Below, piece by piece: positions 41,234-51,521 of a DNA stretch of 64,000 bases. Source of the DNA: Methyloversatilis sp. (GTDB taxonomy: Bacteria > Pseudomonadota > Gammaproteobacteria > Burkholderiales > Rhodocyclaceae); assembly GCA_016791045.1 (NCBI GenBank), contig JAEUNO010000006.1:1-64000 (forward strand), read 5' to 3'. Position 1 is the first letter of the stretch, and every line of letters starts with the position of its first letter. Below the pieces are notes generated by a model. The model did not search any database. It was not told the DNA's origin and saw only the letters and a list, made by a program, of their open reading frames with translations. Both the position numbers and the translations under genes were made by a program.

Positions 41234-42316
41234 TCAGCGATTCAGCCACGCCCGCGGCACGTGTGAATACGTGCGCCAGGCAAACAGGACTGCGAGCAGC
41301 AGGAACATGCCGCCGTGCAGCGACCACAGTGCGCCGGACAACGACAGCTTGCCCTGCGCGACCCACGCCTGCGTGATGCTCAGCAGGTTCGAATACATCA
41401 GGTAGATCAGCAGCGCGGTCAGCAGATTGGTGGCACGGCCGGCGCGCGGATTGACGAAGGAAAGCGGAATCGCGAGCAGCGCAAGATTGAGCGCAGCGAT
41501 CGGCAGCCCGATGCGGAATGCCAGTTCGCCGTTGTTCGGCGGCGTCGGATCGGCCAGCAGTTCCTCGACCGTACGCAGATAGGGCCGCGACTCCACGCCC
41601 TGCGCCTCGCGCGTTTCGATGCGCACCGCGTAGCGCTCGAATTCCATCACGCGATACTCCGGGCTGCCCGGCACGCCCTCGTAGCGACGCCCCTCGAGCA
41701 TCACGACGAAGCGGTCGCCGTTCTCCACCGTCTGCGTGTAGCCGTCGCCGGCCACCATCACCCCCAGCTTGCCCTTGTCGGTCGTGCTGACGAAGATGTT
41801 CTTCACCGCACCGTCCTTGCCCTCGCCGCTTTCGACGAAGAACACGCGGTCTGCCTGGGACGATTCACGGAAACTGCCGGGCGACATCTGGGCGACGTCG
41901 TCGCGATTGCTCATGCGGGTGCGGAATTCGGCGCTCTTGTTCAGCGCCCAGGGCGCCAGATAGAGCGAAAGCACGGCCACCAGCACGGTCAGCGGGACGG
42001 CAAACACCAGCACCGGGCGTATCCAGGCAGTCAGCGACACACCGGTCGAAAACCACACGACCATTTCCGAATCGCGCCAGCTGCGCGACATCGACAGCAG
42101 GACGGCGATGAACAGCGTGAGCGACAGGATGACCGACATGTAGCGCAGCGCGCCGAAACCGAGCAGCGCCATCACCGCTTCGGATGCCACCTTTCCGCCG
42201 GCCGCCTGTCCGAGCAGGCGGACGAGCTGCGTGGACAGCACGATGGCAAACAGGGCCACGAAGACCGTCAAGGCTGTGCTGGCGAATTCGCGCAGGGCGG
42301 CGCGCTGGAAGATCAA
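41234..42316 (-). CDS. lptF: LPS export ABC transporter permease LptF
   Basis: A 360-aa LptF permease: MIFQRAALREFASTALTVFV, TLFIAVLLSMSRSWRDSEMV, WFSTGVSLTAWIRPVLVFAV, a periplasmic beta-jellyroll (about 125-260) and FRIGLPIAALNLALLAIPLS. Divergent from pepA, the common lptFG/pepA arrangement of proteobacteria. Confidence 0.95.
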   Translation of the reverse strand: MIFQRAALREFASTALTVFVALFAIVLSTQLVRLLGQAAGGKVASEAVMALLGFGALRYMSVILSLTLFIAVLLSMSRSWRDSEMVVWFSTGVSLTAWIRPVLVFAVPLTVLVAVLSLYLAPWALNKSAEFRTRMSNRDDVAQMSPGSFRESSQADRVFFVESGEGKDGAVKNIFVSTTDKGKLGVMVAGDGYTQTVENGDRFVVMLEGRRYEGVPGSPEYRVMEFERYAVRIETREAQGVESRPYLRTVEELLADPTPPNNGELAFRIGLPIAALNLALLAIPLSFVNPRAGRATNLLTALLIYLMYSNLLSITQAWVAQGKLSLSGALWSLHGGMFLLLAVLFAWRTYSHVPRAWLNR

Positions 42317-42371
42317 GCCTGGGGCTCCGTGCGGAACGGCTCTGCGCCGGGGCGCATCGCAGCGTTCTTTT

Positions 42372-42401
42372 TTGACTCGTGTGCGGCTTCACGCCGATAA
42401 T
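42372..42401 (+). promoter_or_regulatory. Putative sigma70 promoter of pepA-holC
   Basis: -35 TTGACT (42372-42377), 18-bp spacer, -10 GATAAT (42396-42401), in the 127-bp gap between lptF and pepA; expected start near 42408, about 36 nt before the pepA GTG. Confidence 0.55.
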
Positions 42402-42443
42402 CAGGCGGTTTGAAGCGGCGCGAATTGACTTGAGGAGAAGCGG

Positions 42444-43937
42444 GTGGAATTTAGCATAAAGAGCGGCAGCCCCGAGAAACTGCGCACGGGCGCACTGATC
42501 GTCGGCATCTACGAATCCCGCAAGCTCACTGCCGCTGCCGCTGCGCTGGACGCGGCGAGCAAGGGCCGCATCGGCGAAATCACCGGCAGCGGCGACATGG
42601 AAGGCAAGGCGGGCAGCACGCTGCTGCTGCACAAGCTGCCCGGCGTTGCCGCCGAGCGCGTGCTGCTGGTCGGTCTGGGCAAGGAGAAGGAATTCGGCGC
42701 CCGCGAATACCGCGATGCTGTCGCTGCGGCGGTGCGCGCGCTGCGCGACACAGGTGCTTCCGACGCGGTGTGCGCGCTGGCCGACGAGGCGCCGCGCAAG
42801 TCCGGCGGCGCACGCGCGCTGCGCCAGGCGGCGAGCGCCGTGCTCGACGTGCTGTACCGCTACGACACGCACGCGCGCCATAAAAAGGATGAATCGCGTG
42901 CGCTGGCAAAGATGGCTTTCACGCTGCCGAAGAAGTGCAGCGCCAGTGCGGCGGAAGAAGCGCTGGTGCAGGGTGCGGCCATCGGCCACGCGGTCGCCTT
43001 CACGAAAACCCTTGGCAACCTGCCGCCCAATGTGTGCACGCCGACCTATCTGGCCGAGCAGGCGCTTGAACTGGGCCGCAAGAGCGGCATCGCGGTGACC
43101 GTGCTGGAACGCGCCGACATGCAGAAACTGGGCATGGGTTCGTTGCTGTCGGTGTCGGCGGGCACCCGCCAGCCACCGAAGTTCATCGCCATGGAGTATC
43201 GCGCCGGCAAGAAGGCCGATGCGCCGGTGGTGCTGGTCGGCAAGGGCGTCACCTTCGACTCCGGCGGCATTTCGCTGAAGCCCGGCGAAGGCATGGACGA
43301 AATGAAGTACGACATGTGCGGTGCCGCCAGCGTGCTCGGCACGCTGCAGGCCATCGCCGCGATGAAACTGCCGATCAATGTGGTCGGCCTGATTCCGACG
43401 GTCGAAAACATGCCGGGCGGCGCGGCAACGCGGCCGGGCGACGTGGTCAAGTCGATGTCCGGGCAGACCATCGAAATCCTGAACACCGACGCCGAAGGCC
43501 GGCTCATCCTGTGCGATGCGCTGACCTACGCCGAACGCTTCGAGCCGGCCTGCGTGGTCGACATCGCCACGCTGACCGGCGCCTGCATCATCGCGCTCGG
43601 CCACGTCACCAGCGGGCTGATGGCGAACGACGACGCGCTGGCCGACGAGTTGCTGGCCGCCGGCCAGAGCGCGCTCGACCGCGCCTGGCGGCTGCCGATC
43701 TGGGACGACTACCAGGAGCAGTTGAAGAGCAACTTCGCCGACATGGGCAATATCGGTGGTCGCCCGGCCGGCTCCATCACTGCTGCCTGCTTCCTGTCCC
43801 GCTTCACGAAGAAGTACAAGTGGGCGCATCTGGACATCGCCGGCACCGCCTGGAAGAGCGGCAAGGACAAGGGCGCGACCGGCCGGCCGGTGCCGCTTTT
43901 GGTGAATTTCCTGCTCGAACGCGCCGGCAAGCTCTGA
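42444..43937 (+). CDS. pepA: Leucyl aminopeptidase (cytosol aminopeptidase, M17)
   Basis: A 497-aa M17 metallopeptidase removing N-terminal residues; PepA proteins also act as DNA-binding accessory factors in some bacteria. Dinuclear-metal and catalytic residues lie in VGKGVTFDSGGISLKPGEGM, KYDMCGAASVLG and the signature NTDAEGRLILCDAL. GTG 42444 has GAGGAG 6 nt upstream. First of pepA-holC-(repeat protein)-valS. Confidence 0.96.
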   Translation: MEFSIKSGSPEKLRTGALIVGIYESRKLTAAAAALDAASKGRIGEITGSGDMEGKAGSTLLLHKLPGVAAERVLLVGLGKEKEFGAREYRDAVAAAVRALRDTGASDAVCALADEAPRKSGGARALRQAASAVLDVLYRYDTHARHKKDESRALAKMAFTLPKKCSASAAEEALVQGAAIGHAVAFTKTLGNLPPNVCTPTYLAEQALELGRKSGIAVTVLERADMQKLGMGSLLSVSAGTRQPPKFIAMEYRAGKKADAPVVLVGKGVTFDSGGISLKPGEGMDEMKYDMCGAASVLGTLQAIAAMKLPINVVGLIPTVENMPGGAATRPGDVVKSMSGQTIEILNTDAEGRLILCDALTYAERFEPACVVDIATLTGACIIALGHVTSGLMANDDALADELLAAGQSALDRAWRLPIWDDYQEQLKSNFADMGNIGGRPAGSITAACFLSRFTKKYKWAHLDIAGTAWKSGKDKGATGRPVPLLVNFLLERAGKL

Positions 43938-43941
43938 GCCC

Positions 43942-44370
43942 ATGCCCCGGGTCGACTTCCACCACGACGCGCCCGACAAGCTGCGCCACGCCTGCGAACT
44001 GGTCGCCGGCTGGCACGCTGCCGGGCGCCGGGTGTGGATCCATTGCGCCGATGACCTGCTTGCGGCGCGCGTCGACCAGATGTTGTGGACCTTCGAGCAC
44101 CTCGCCTTCGTGCCGCATGTGCGCGATGGTCATCCACTGGCCGACACCAGCCCGGTGCGCATCGGCCGCGATCCTGCGCTGGCGCCGACCGACGCAGTGC
44201 TGCTGAACCTGTCTGCCCAGGTGCCGGCAGGCTTCGATCAGCGCGAGCACATCGTCGAAATCGTCGGTCGCGACGCCGAAGACCGCGAAGCCGCCCGCGC
44301 GCGCTTCGTGTTCTACCGGCAGCACGGCTGTGACCTGCACACCCGACACGCCACGGCGGAGACCGCATGA
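43942..44370 (+). CDS. holC: DNA polymerase III chi subunit
   Basis: A 142-aa HolC: RVDFHHDAPDKLRHACELVAG, AAGRRVWIHCADDLLAARVD, LWTFEHLAFVPHV and VLLNLSAQVPAGFD. Chi links the clamp-loader (via psi) to SSB. Only 4 bp after pepA and overlapping the next gene by 4 bp, the conserved pepA-holC-valS neighbourhood. Confidence 0.93.
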   Translation: MPRVDFHHDAPDKLRHACELVAGWHAAGRRVWIHCADDLLAARVDQMLWTFEHLAFVPHVRDGHPLADTSPVRIGRDPALAPTDAVLLNLSAQVPAGFDQREHIVEIVGRDAEDREAARARFVFYRQHGCDLHTRHATAETA

Positions 44371-45125
44371 GTGACGATCTGCTTGGCCGGGCGGACAGCC
44401 TGATGCGGCGCAGCCGCAGCTTCGTGGCCGGTCATGCCGTGCCAGCCCCGGTCGACGACGGCATCCCTCTGCTGACCGAAGCCATCGATCTCGACGCGCT
44501 GATCGCCGTCCCGGAACCGGAAGACCGTACGGCGGAGATCACCGCACAGGTCACGGCAGAGGTCACGGAGCGCGTGGCCGCCGAGGTGACTGCTGCGGTC
44601 ACCGACAGGGTGACCGCCGACGTGACGGCGCGGGTCACAGCAGAAGTGACGGCCGCGGTAACGGCAGAGGTCGCGCAGCAGGTCACGACGGAAGTCACCG
44701 AGCAGGTCACGCGCGACGTCACCGAGCGCGTCACGCAGCAAGTCGCCGCGCAAACCCGTCTCGATCTGCTCGACGAGGCCCGCCATGCGGTAAGGGCGGA
44801 GGTCAGCGCAGAGATCCGGGACGCGCTGCAGCAGCAAACCTCGCAGGCCCTCACGCAGCAGTTCGATGATCTGGCGCCGCTGATCCAGAGTCTGATCGAC
44901 GACTGGAGCCGCACCACCTTGCCGGCGCTGGTCGGGCTTGAACTGCGTGCCGCGCTCGAAGCCGCGATGGGCGCCGCCGTCGACAACGCCATGGCGCGCA
45001 TCCGCGAGCAGGCGGTGCTCGACCTGCGCGACACCATCGCCGGTGAAATCGAGGCGCGCAGCGTGGCAGTGGTCACCGCCGCGCTGTCCCGCGACCCGTC
45101 GGAAGCACCGGACCAGCCTCTATAA
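44367..45125 (+). CDS. Tetrad-repeat protein between holC and valS (possibly DUF2486-like)
   Basis: A 252-aa soluble protein of unknown function. Residues 57-128 are 18 uninterrupted four-residue units of the form (E/A/R/Q/D)-V-(T/A)-x, with Val (once Ile) at every fourth position from 58 to 126. The C-terminal part (130-252) is amphipathic helical ([60 protein letters not shown]). Position between holC and valS matches a poorly known protein family in Burkholderia (DUF2486, from memory). Translationally coupled to holC by an ATGA overlap. Confidence 0.75.
   Translation: MSDDLLGRADSLMRRSRSFVAGHAVPAPVDDGIPLLTEAIDLDALIAVPEPEDRTAEITAQVTAEVTERVAAEVTAAVTDRVTADVTARVTAEVTAAVTAEVAQQVTTEVTEQVTRDVTERVTQQVAAQTRLDLLDEARHAVRAEVSAEIRDALQQQTSQALTQQFDDLAPLIQSLIDDWSRTTLPALVGLELRAALEAAMGAAVDNAMARIREQAVLDLRDTIAGEIEARSVAVVTAALSRDPSEAPDQPL
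44535..44750 (+). repeat. Intragenic 12-bp tandem repeat (18 units)
   Basis: The DNA under the tetrad repeat is a degenerate 12-bp unit approximated by GAGGTCACGGCR, in register throughout and without indels. Units differ mainly in codon position 1-2 of the variable residues. Array length could vary between strains by slippage or recombination. Confidence 0.8.
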
Positions 45126-45154
45126 TCGACGGTTTGCTTTTACGCGAATCCGTC

Positions 45155-48130
45155 ATGACGCTGGCCAAGAGCTTCGAACCGGCCGACATCGAGCGCCGCT
45201 GGTACCCCGAGTGGGAATCGCGCGGCTACTTCGCTGCCGGTCTGGACACAGACACCCCGAACAAGCCCAACTTCTGCATCCTGCTGCCGCCGCCCAACGT
45301 CACCGGGACGCTGCACATGGGTCACGGCTTCAACCAGACCCTGATGGACGCGCTCACGCGCTACCACCGCATGCGCGGCGACAACACGCTGTGGCAGCCG
45401 GGCACCGACCACGCGGGCATCGCCACCCAGATCGTGGTCGAGCGCCAGCTCGACGCCCAGGGCATTTCGCGCCACGACCTCGGCCGCGAAGCCTTCGTGA
45501 AGAAGGTGTGGGAGTGGAAGGAATTCTCCGGCTCGACCATCACGCGCCAGATGCGCCGGCTGGGCACCTCGCCCGACTGGACGCGCGAACGCTTCACGAT
45601 GGACGAAGGCCTGTCGAAGATCGTCACCGAAACCTTCGTGCGCCTGCATGAAGAAGGTCTGATCTACCGCGGCAAGCGCCTCGTGAACTGGGACCCGGTG
45701 CTGGGCACGGCGGTGTCCGACCTCGAAGTGGTGCAGGAGGAAGAACCCGGCTCGCTGTGGCACATCCGCTATCCGCTGGCCGACGGTTCGGGGCATCTGA
45801 CGGTCGCCACGACCCGTCCGGAAACCATGCTGGGCGACGTCGCGGTCATGGTGCATCCGGAAGACGAGCGCTACGCCGCGCTGATCGGCAGGACCGTGAA
45901 GCTGCCGCTGACGAGTGTTGGAACAGACGCGCTCGATGCGCGCGGTTGGCGGGAAATCCCGGTCATCGCAGATGACTACGTCGACCGCGAATTCGGCACC
46001 GGCGTGGTCAAGGTTACACCGGCGCATGACTTCAACGACTACGCGGTCGGCCAGCGCCATGGTATGCCGATGATTTCCATCCTCACGCTGGATGCGAAGA
46101 TCAACGAGCACGCGCCCGCGAAGTATCAGGGCATGGACCGCTTCGCAGCGCGCAAGGCCATCGTGGCCGATCTCGAAGCAGCCGGTCTGCTGGAAAAGAC
46201 CGACAAGCACACGCTGAAGGTGCCGCGCGGTGACCGCACCAACGCGGTGATCGAGCCCATGCTGACCGACCAGTGGTTCGTCGCGATGAGCAAGCCGGGC
46301 AAGGACGGCAAGAGCATCACGCAGAAGGCGCTCGACGTGGTGGCGAACGGAGAAATCCGCTTCCACCCGGAAAACTGGGTGAACACCTACAACCAGTGGC
46401 TGAACAACATCCAGGACTGGTGCATTTCTCGTCAGCTGTGGTGGGGCCACCAGATTCCGGCCTGGTACGACGACAGCGGAAATGTGTTCGTCGCGCACTC
46501 GGAAGCCGAGGCCTACCAGAAGTATTTCGAACATCTTGCGCAGGCGAATCCGGACCTGAAGCGCCTCGCCGTCGCCACCGCGATGGCGCGCGAAATGTCC
46601 GGCGACACCTTGCCCGAGGTCGGCCGCAACTACGCGATCAAGGAAAACCTGCCGCTTCTGAAGCGCGACGAGGACGTGCTCGACACCTGGTATTCGTCGG
46701 CGCTGTGGCCGTTCTCGACGCTGGACTGGACACCGGACTGGGAGCCGGGCAACCCGGAGAAATCCAACCCGGCGCTCGACCTCTACCTGCCGTCGTCGGT
46801 GCTGGTGACCGGTTTCGACATCATCTTCTTCTGGGTGGCACGCATGGTCATGATGACCACGCACATCACGGGGAAGATTCCGTTCCGCGACGTCTATGTG
46901 CACGGCCTGATCCGCGATGCCGAAGGCCAGAAGATGTCGAAATCAAAAGGCAACGTGCTGGACCCGATCGACCTGATCGACGGCATCGCGCTCGACGAAC
47001 TGGTGAAGAAGCGCACCACCGGTCTGATGAATCCGAAGCAGGCGGAACAGATCGAGAAGCGCACGCGCAAGGAATTCCCGGACGGCATTCCCGCCTTCGG
47101 CACCGACGCGCTGCGCTTCACCTTCGCATCCCTGGCCAGCCCGGGGCGCGACATCAAGTTCGACATGCAGCGCTGCGAGGGCTACCGCAACTTCTGCAAC
47201 AAGCTGTGGAACGCCACCCGCTTCGTGCTGATGAACTGCGAAGGCCAGGACTGCGGCATGGCGCCGTGCAACGAAGAGTGCGGCCCGGACGGTGCGCTGC
47301 ACTTCCAGGCGCCCGACCTGTGGATCGTCAGCGAGCTGCAGCGCGTCGAAGCCGAAGTCGAAAAGCAGTTCGGCGAGTACCGCTTCGACCTGGTGGCGCA
47401 GGCCATCTACCGCTTCGTCTGGGACGAGTACTGCGACTGGTATCTCGAACTGGCCAAGGTGCAGCTCCAGAACGGCACGCCGGCGCAGCAGCGCGCCACG
47501 CGCCGCACCCTGCTGCGCGTGCTCGAAACCGTGCTGCGCCTCGCCCACCCGCTGATTCCGTTCATCACCGAAGAACTGTGGCAGACGGTCGCGCCGCTGG
47601 CGGCACGCAAGGAGGCCGATTCGATCCAGATCGTGCGCTATCCGCAGGCGGTGCCGAGCCGGATCGACGCAACAGCGGATGCCTGGGTGACGGAACTGAA
47701 GTCCATGGTCGACGCCTGCCGCAGCCTGCGCGGTGAAATGGGCGTGTCGCCGGCGCAGAAGGTACCGCTGCTGGCCTCCGGCAATGTCGAGGCGATCACG
47801 GGCTACGCGCCCTACCTCGCGGCGCTGGCCAGACTGAGCGAAGTGCAGGCGGTCGGCGACGAACTGCCGGCCTCACCGGCGCCGGTTCAGGTGGTCGGCG
47901 ACTTCCGCCTGCTGTTGAAGATCGAGATTGACGTGGCGGCCGAGCGCGAGCGGATCGGCAAGGAAATCGCGCGCGTCAGCGGCGAAATCGCCAAGTGCGA
48001 AGCCAAGCTGGGCAACGACAGCTTCGTCGGCCGCGCGCCGGCCAATGTGGTCGAACAGGAGCGCAAGCGCATGACCGACTTTGGCGATCTGCTCGGCAAG
48101 CTGAAGGAACAGCTCGGCCGGCTGGGCTGA
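45155..48130 (+). CDS. valS: Valyl-tRNA synthetase
   Basis: A 991-aa class Ia synthetase. HIGH-type motif [20 protein letters not shown], editing domain with [20 protein letters not shown], catalytic [22 protein letters not shown] motif [18 protein letters not shown], and the C-terminal arm ending in a coiled coil ([20 protein letters not shown]). ATG 45155 matches the family N-terminus ([20 protein letters not shown]). A TATAAT box at 45121-45126 could provide a local promoter, though its -35 is weak. Last gene of the cluster. Confidence 0.97.
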   Translation: MTLAKSFEPADIERRWYPEWESRGYFAAGLDTDTPNKPNFCILLPPPNVTGTLHMGHGFNQTLMDALTRYHRMRGDNTLWQPGTDHAGIATQIVVERQLDAQGISRHDLGREAFVKKVWEWKEFSGSTITRQMRRLGTSPDWTRERFTMDEGLSKIVTETFVRLHEEGLIYRGKRLVNWDPVLGTAVSDLEVVQEEEPGSLWHIRYPLADGSGHLTVATTRPETMLGDVAVMVHPEDERYAALIGRTVKLPLTSVGTDALDARGWREIPVIADDYVDREFGTGVVKVTPAHDFNDYAVGQRHGMPMISILTLDAKINEHAPAKYQGMDRFAARKAIVADLEAAGLLEKTDKHTLKVPRGDRTNAVIEPMLTDQWFVAMSKPGKDGKSITQKALDVVANGEIRFHPENWVNTYNQWLNNIQDWCISRQLWWGHQIPAWYDDSGNVFVAHSEAEAYQKYFEHLAQANPDLKRLAVATAMAREMSGDTLPEVGRNYAIKENLPLLKRDEDVLDTWYSSALWPFSTLDWTPDWEPGNPEKSNPALDLYLPSSVLVTGFDIIFFWVARMVMMTTHITGKIPFRDVYVHGLIRDAEGQKMSKSKGNVLDPIDLIDGIALDELVKKRTTGLMNPKQAEQIEKRTRKEFPDGIPAFGTDALRFTFASLASPGRDIKFDMQRCEGYRNFCNKLWNATRFVLMNCEGQDCGMAPCNEECGPDGALHFQAPDLWIVSELQRVEAEVEKQFGEYRFDLVAQAIYRFVWDEYCDWYLELAKVQLQNGTPAQQRATRRTLLRVLETVLRLAHPLIPFITEELWQTVAPLAARKEADSIQIVRYPQAVPSRIDATADAWVTELKSMVDACRSLRGEMGVSPAQKVPLLASGNVEAITGYAPYLAALARLSEVQAVGDELPASPAPVQVVGDFRLLLKIEIDVAAERERIGKEIARVSGEIAKCEAKLGNDSFVGRAPANVVEQERKRMTDFGDLLGKLKEQLGRLG

Positions 48131-48180
48131 CAGGCAGCGTCAGGGCGCGCTGCGTAGGCCGTGCCCTGACCGCCTGTACC

Positions 48181-48475
48181 GGCAGGCGTTTGCCTGCAGG
48201 TGATCCGATCTGCCGCCCTGCGGAGTCACGTGATGTTCATTCGCATCGCGGACGGGGTCCGCTCCTGCGAAGAACGTCACCGGTCATGAAGCCGTCGAGA
48301 TTTTCGTAGGAGCCTGCCCCGCAGGCGATTCCCGCCTCGGAACACGCGACTTCGCCTGATCAACGCACCTATCGCGGACAGGGTCCGCTCCTACCAAGGG
48401 CAGCACTATCGACGTTTTCGCAGGAGCCGTCCCGCCGTCGGCCCTGCATGGCCGGCCGGCTTCGCAGGCGATCCG
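48181..48475. repeat. Second-family REP-like palindromes (cluster C)
   Basis: The 372-bp gap after valS carries palindromes related to but distinct from clusters A and B: ATCGCGGAC...GTCCGCTCCT at 48245-48267 and 48371-48394, and GTAGGAGCCTGCCCCGCAGG at 48306-48325 ending GCGATTC. A further copy (about 48420-48475) is interrupted, and a GCAGGC/GCCTGC hairpin lies at 48182-48197. All share the GGAGC edge followed by a stem and CGAT. Nothing gene-like was found in 48131-48502. Confidence 0.75.
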
Positions 48476-48502
48476 GTCTTCAGCCCTGCGATATCGCGCG
48501 GC

Positions 48503-48730
48503 TTACTTGCGGCGCAGCAGGAAAGCGTATTCCTTGTTCGCGTCGCTGCTTTCGAGCAGCGTGTTGCCGGTCTGGCGTGCAAAGGCTTCGAAGTCGCGCA
48601 CCGCACCGGGGTCGGTCGCGACCACGCGCAATACCTGGCCGCTGCTCATTTCGGACAGCGCCTTCTTCGTGCGCAGGATGGGCAGCGGACAGTTCAGGCC
48701 GCGCGCATCGAGTTCCTTGTCGAATTCCAT
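48503..48730 (-). CDS. tusA: TusA-family sulfur carrier protein
   Basis: A 75-aa TusA-like sulfurtransferase. LDARGLNCPLPILRTKKAL has the invariant CPxP with the persulfide Cys14; GQVLRVVATDPGAVRDFEAF and the RQTGNTLLE region complete the fold. It relays sulfur for tRNA thiolation or other sulfur-transfer chains. ATG 48730 gives the typical size. Downstream of the BepA-like gene (69-bp gap) on the same strand. Confidence 0.92.
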   Translation of the reverse strand: MEFDKELDARGLNCPLPILRTKKALSEMSSGQVLRVVATDPGAVRDFEAFARQTGNTLLESSDANKEYAFLLRRK

Positions 48731-48799
48731 GTCTGCTCCGGTCGCTCGGGTCACGATGAAAGGGAGCGCGAGTTTACACCTGTCGACCCGGGCCGGTGT

Positions 48800-50251
48800 T
48801 CACAGCCCGTCGCGCTTGAGTTCGGCCAGTTTTTCGCGCAGTTCGCGCAACCGCGCGTCGACCACCGACTGTTGGTAGAAGTCGCCATCTGCGGCGCGTT
48901 GCGCGATTTCCAGCTGTTCGATCGCCGCCTGATACTGGCCGTTGAGTGCGTAGGCTTCGGCCTGAGAGCGGTGCTGCGCCAGCCGCTGGTCGAGCAATGC
49001 GTGGCTGCGTGCCTGATAGCGATACAGGCGCGGGTCCTGCGTGTAGGCCGATACCTCGTCATTGATCAGTGCGAGTGCCTCGACGGCTCGCCGGTCGGCG
49101 AGCAGCGCCTCGATCAGGCCGTAGGTGAGCGCGCGCGAACGCGAACGCTTCAAGCCGTCGCGAAAGCGCTCGATGGCGCCCTTGGCATCACCCGATTCGA
49201 GCAGGATCAGGCCGGCAAGATTGTCGAGCATCGGTGATTCGAAGCGCTCGGCACGCAGCCCATCCACCTCTTGCTGTGCGCGGGCAAAATCGCGCTGGCG
49301 CAATGCGGCATGCGCCAGGCCGAAACGCGTGGCGAGCCGGATGCTGCCTTGCACGTCGCGCAAGCGGTTGTCGAATTCGGCCAGCGCCTCCCTTGCATCG
49401 CCTTCGTAGGCGCGCAGCTTGGCGCGCACCAGCAGGAAATCGAGGCTGTCCGGCACCTGCCTGTAGGCCGTTTCCTCGATGCGTGCGCTGGCGTCGGTGA
49501 TGCGTTCGACCGTCAGCGGGTGGGTGCGCAGATAGGCCGGCGAATTGCTCTCGTAGAAGCGCGCCGAACGCTGCATGCGCTCGAAGAAGGCCGCCATGGC
49601 GCGCGTGTCGAACCCCGCGCTGTCGAGCATCTGCAGTCCGATGCGGTCGGCTTCGCGCTCGAAATCGCGCGTGTAGGCAAGTTGCGACGCGACGGTCGCC
49701 GCCTGGCCCGCGATCATGGCGCCCTGCGCAACCTGCGAATTGCCGCGCGCCGCCAGCACGGCAATGACCAGCGACGCCAGCGCAATGATGGTCGACTGGC
49801 CGCGATTGGAGAACTGGCGCGCAATGTGACGCTGCGTCACGTGCGAGATTTCGTGCGCGATGACGGACGCCAGTTCGGATTCGCTCTGCGCAGTGACGAT
49901 CAGTCCGCTGTGCACGCCGATGAAGCCGCCCGGCCAGGCAAAGGCGTTCAGGCTCGGATCGCGCAGCGCGAACAGTTCGAAGTCCTGCGTCGATCCGGGC
50001 AGCTTCTCGGTGAGCCGGTCGGCGAGGTGATTGAGGTAACCGTTGATTTCCGGGTCATCGATGTAGGCGCGCTCGCGCACCCGCATGTCGCGCCACAACG
50101 CAAGTCCGATGCGGTTCTCCAGCGCGGGCGAAAGGTCAGCCTGGGCCGAATCGCCCAGATCGGGCAACGGTTGCGCGGGTACGGACAAGGGCAGCAGAAG
50201 GACGGCAACGACAGCGGTGCGCAGGCTGCGGCGGGTGAAGAAGTGACTCAT
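48800..50251 (-). CDS. bepA: BepA-like periplasmic M48 metalloprotease with TPR-like tail
   Basis: A 483-aa secreted protease/chaperone. Signal peptide about 1-26 (ending VPAQ), M48 zinc motif H133-E-I-S-H137, third-ligand Glu in FEREADRIGLQML, then helical TPR-like repeats (about 290-480, for example AYALNGQYQAAIEQLEIAQR). BepA in E. coli degrades or assists LptD and Bam assembly at the outer membrane. ATG 50251 was chosen because it starts the signal peptide. Divergent from the response regulator. Confidence 0.9.
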   Translation of the reverse strand: MSHFFTRRSLRTAVVAVLLLPLSVPAQPLPDLGDSAQADLSPALENRIGLALWRDMRVRERAYIDDPEINGYLNHLADRLTEKLPGSTQDFELFALRDPSLNAFAWPGGFIGVHSGLIVTAQSESELASVIAHEISHVTQRHIARQFSNRGQSTIIALASLVIAVLAARGNSQVAQGAMIAGQAATVASQLAYTRDFEREADRIGLQMLDSAGFDTRAMAAFFERMQRSARFYESNSPAYLRTHPLTVERITDASARIEETAYRQVPDSLDFLLVRAKLRAYEGDAREALAEFDNRLRDVQGSIRLATRFGLAHAALRQRDFARAQQEVDGLRAERFESPMLDNLAGLILLESGDAKGAIERFRDGLKRSRSRALTYGLIEALLADRRAVEALALINDEVSAYTQDPRLYRYQARSHALLDQRLAQHRSQAEAYALNGQYQAAIEQLEIAQRAADGDFYQQSVVDARLRELREKLAELKRDGL

Positions 50252-50441
50252 GGCGATGCTATGATAACGAAGCGAAGTGAACGATCGTTCGATTCCGGTA
50301 CGCTGGCCGGCATCGTCGCTCCGCAGCCCGGACGGCCCGCTGCACAACCGGCAGCGGGTCAGGCACCTGCAGGGCGTCGCCTGCCATGTGACGCAGGCGT
50401 TGCCAGACAGCCATCCTCACCCCTTCACGCCTACGCACCCG

Positions 50442-50912
50442 ATGTCATCGATTCCGGTTGGTTCGCACGCCCTGCTGCTGATTGAAGACGTGCCCGAGGA
50501 TGTGAAGCTCATCACCACGGCACTGCGCACCATCGTGCCGGCCGACCAGATCAAGGTCGTACCGTCGGGCGAGGAAGCGCTTGATTACCTGTTCGGTCGC
50601 GGCAACTACGCCGGACGCGATACGCGTTACCAGCCCGCGCTGATCATGCTGGACCTGACGCTGCCGCGCATCAACGGCATGGAAGTGCTGCGTCTGGTGC
50701 GCGCCGACCCGCAGACGCATGTGTTGCCGGTGGTGGTCGTATCCGCCTCCTCGCAGCAGCGGGACATCCGCACCGCGGCCCAGCTTGGCGCCAACAGCTT
50801 CGTCCGCAAGTCGCTCGACTTCGTGAGCTTTTCCGAAACGCTGACGCTGCTGGCGCGCTACTGGCTCGAGTTGAACATCCAGCCGCCGCATCCGTCGGCG
50901 ATGGCGCGCTGA
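50442..50912 (+). CDS. Stand-alone receiver-domain response regulator (Rcp1-like)
   Basis: A 156-aa single REC domain. Phospho-acceptor Asp71 (IMLDLTLPR), acidic pair Glu15-Asp16 ([10 protein letters not shown]), Ser in [10 protein letters not shown] and Lys in FVRKSLDF. The extended linker after helix 2 ([17 protein letters not shown]) is typical of Rcp1-type regulators paired with PAS/phytochrome kinases. No kinase is adjacent. ATG 50442 fits. The following moaC is 11 bp away on the same strand, possibly co-transcribed without functional link. Confidence 0.9.
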   Translation: MSSIPVGSHALLLIEDVPEDVKLITTALRTIVPADQIKVVPSGEEALDYLFGRGNYAGRDTRYQPALIMLDLTLPRINGMEVLRLVRADPQTHVLPVVVVSASSQQRDIRTAAQLGANSFVRKSLDFVSFSETLTLLARYWLELNIQPPHPSAMAR

Positions 50913-50923
50913 GGGCGCATACG

Positions 50924-51427
50924 ATGAGTGCCGACAATCCCGCTCAGTTGCCCCCTCAGTTGACGCACTTCGACGCCGAAGGCCAGGCCCACATGGTCGA
51001 CGTCGGCGACAAGGCGCACACCGCGCGCGTGGCGCGTGCTGCCGGGTCGATCACCATGCTGCCGGCCACCTTCGAACGGGTGCGCGATGGCACCGCGAAA
51101 AAGGGCGACGTACTGGGCGTGGCGCGCATCGCCGGCATCCAGGCCTCGAAGCGCACGTCGGACCTGATTCCGCTGTGCCATCCGATCGCACTGACCAAGG
51201 TCAGCGTGGCGTTCACGCTCGATGCAGCCGGCAGCGCCGTGCATTGCGAAGTCACCGCGCGCACCACCGGCCAGACTGGCGTCGAGATGGAAGCGCTCAC
51301 CGCGGTCAGCGTGTCCCTGCTGACCATCTACGACATGTGCAAGGCGGTGGACCGCGGCATGCAGATCGGTGACATCCGCCTGCTCGAGAAGGCCGGCGGC
51401 AAATCGGGGCACTGGCAGGCGGACTGA
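50924..51427 (+). CDS. moaC: Cyclic pyranopterin monophosphate synthase
   Basis: A 167-aa MoaC, converting 3',8-cyclo-GTP to cPMP in molybdenum-cofactor synthesis. [61 protein letters not shown] and [20 protein letters not shown] are all intact, including the catalytic DMCKA. No other moa gene is in this window. Confidence 0.96.
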   Translation: MSADNPAQLPPQLTHFDAEGQAHMVDVGDKAHTARVARAAGSITMLPATFERVRDGTAKKGDVLGVARIAGIQASKRTSDLIPLCHPIALTKVSVAFTLDAAGSAVHCEVTARTTGQTGVEMEALTAVSVSLLTIYDMCKAVDRGMQIGDIRLLEKAGGKSGHWQAD

Positions 51428-51521
51428 ATCGGGCCGCGCCGCCGCAAGGTGACGAAGCGGGGCTGTTTCGTTCTACCATCGGCGCCTTCCGGGCAGTGAC
51501 GCCCGATGCGACAGGACAGTC

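Noticed and set aside
41865-43979. Minus-strand frame of 704 codons opposite pepA
   Set aside because: Runs through pepA, its promoter and into lptF in a wrong frame; composition typical of a shadow.
44432-45076. Minus-strand Val-Thr-Ser repeat protein
   Set aside because: The 12-bp repeat is open on both strands; the plus strand has the operon context (overlap with holC) and non-repeat conserved ends.
45098-45126. valS promoter
   Set aside because: TATAAT at 45121 is good but the hexamer at the right distance (GTCGGA) is poor, and the upstream genes are coupled; left as a remark in the valS entry.
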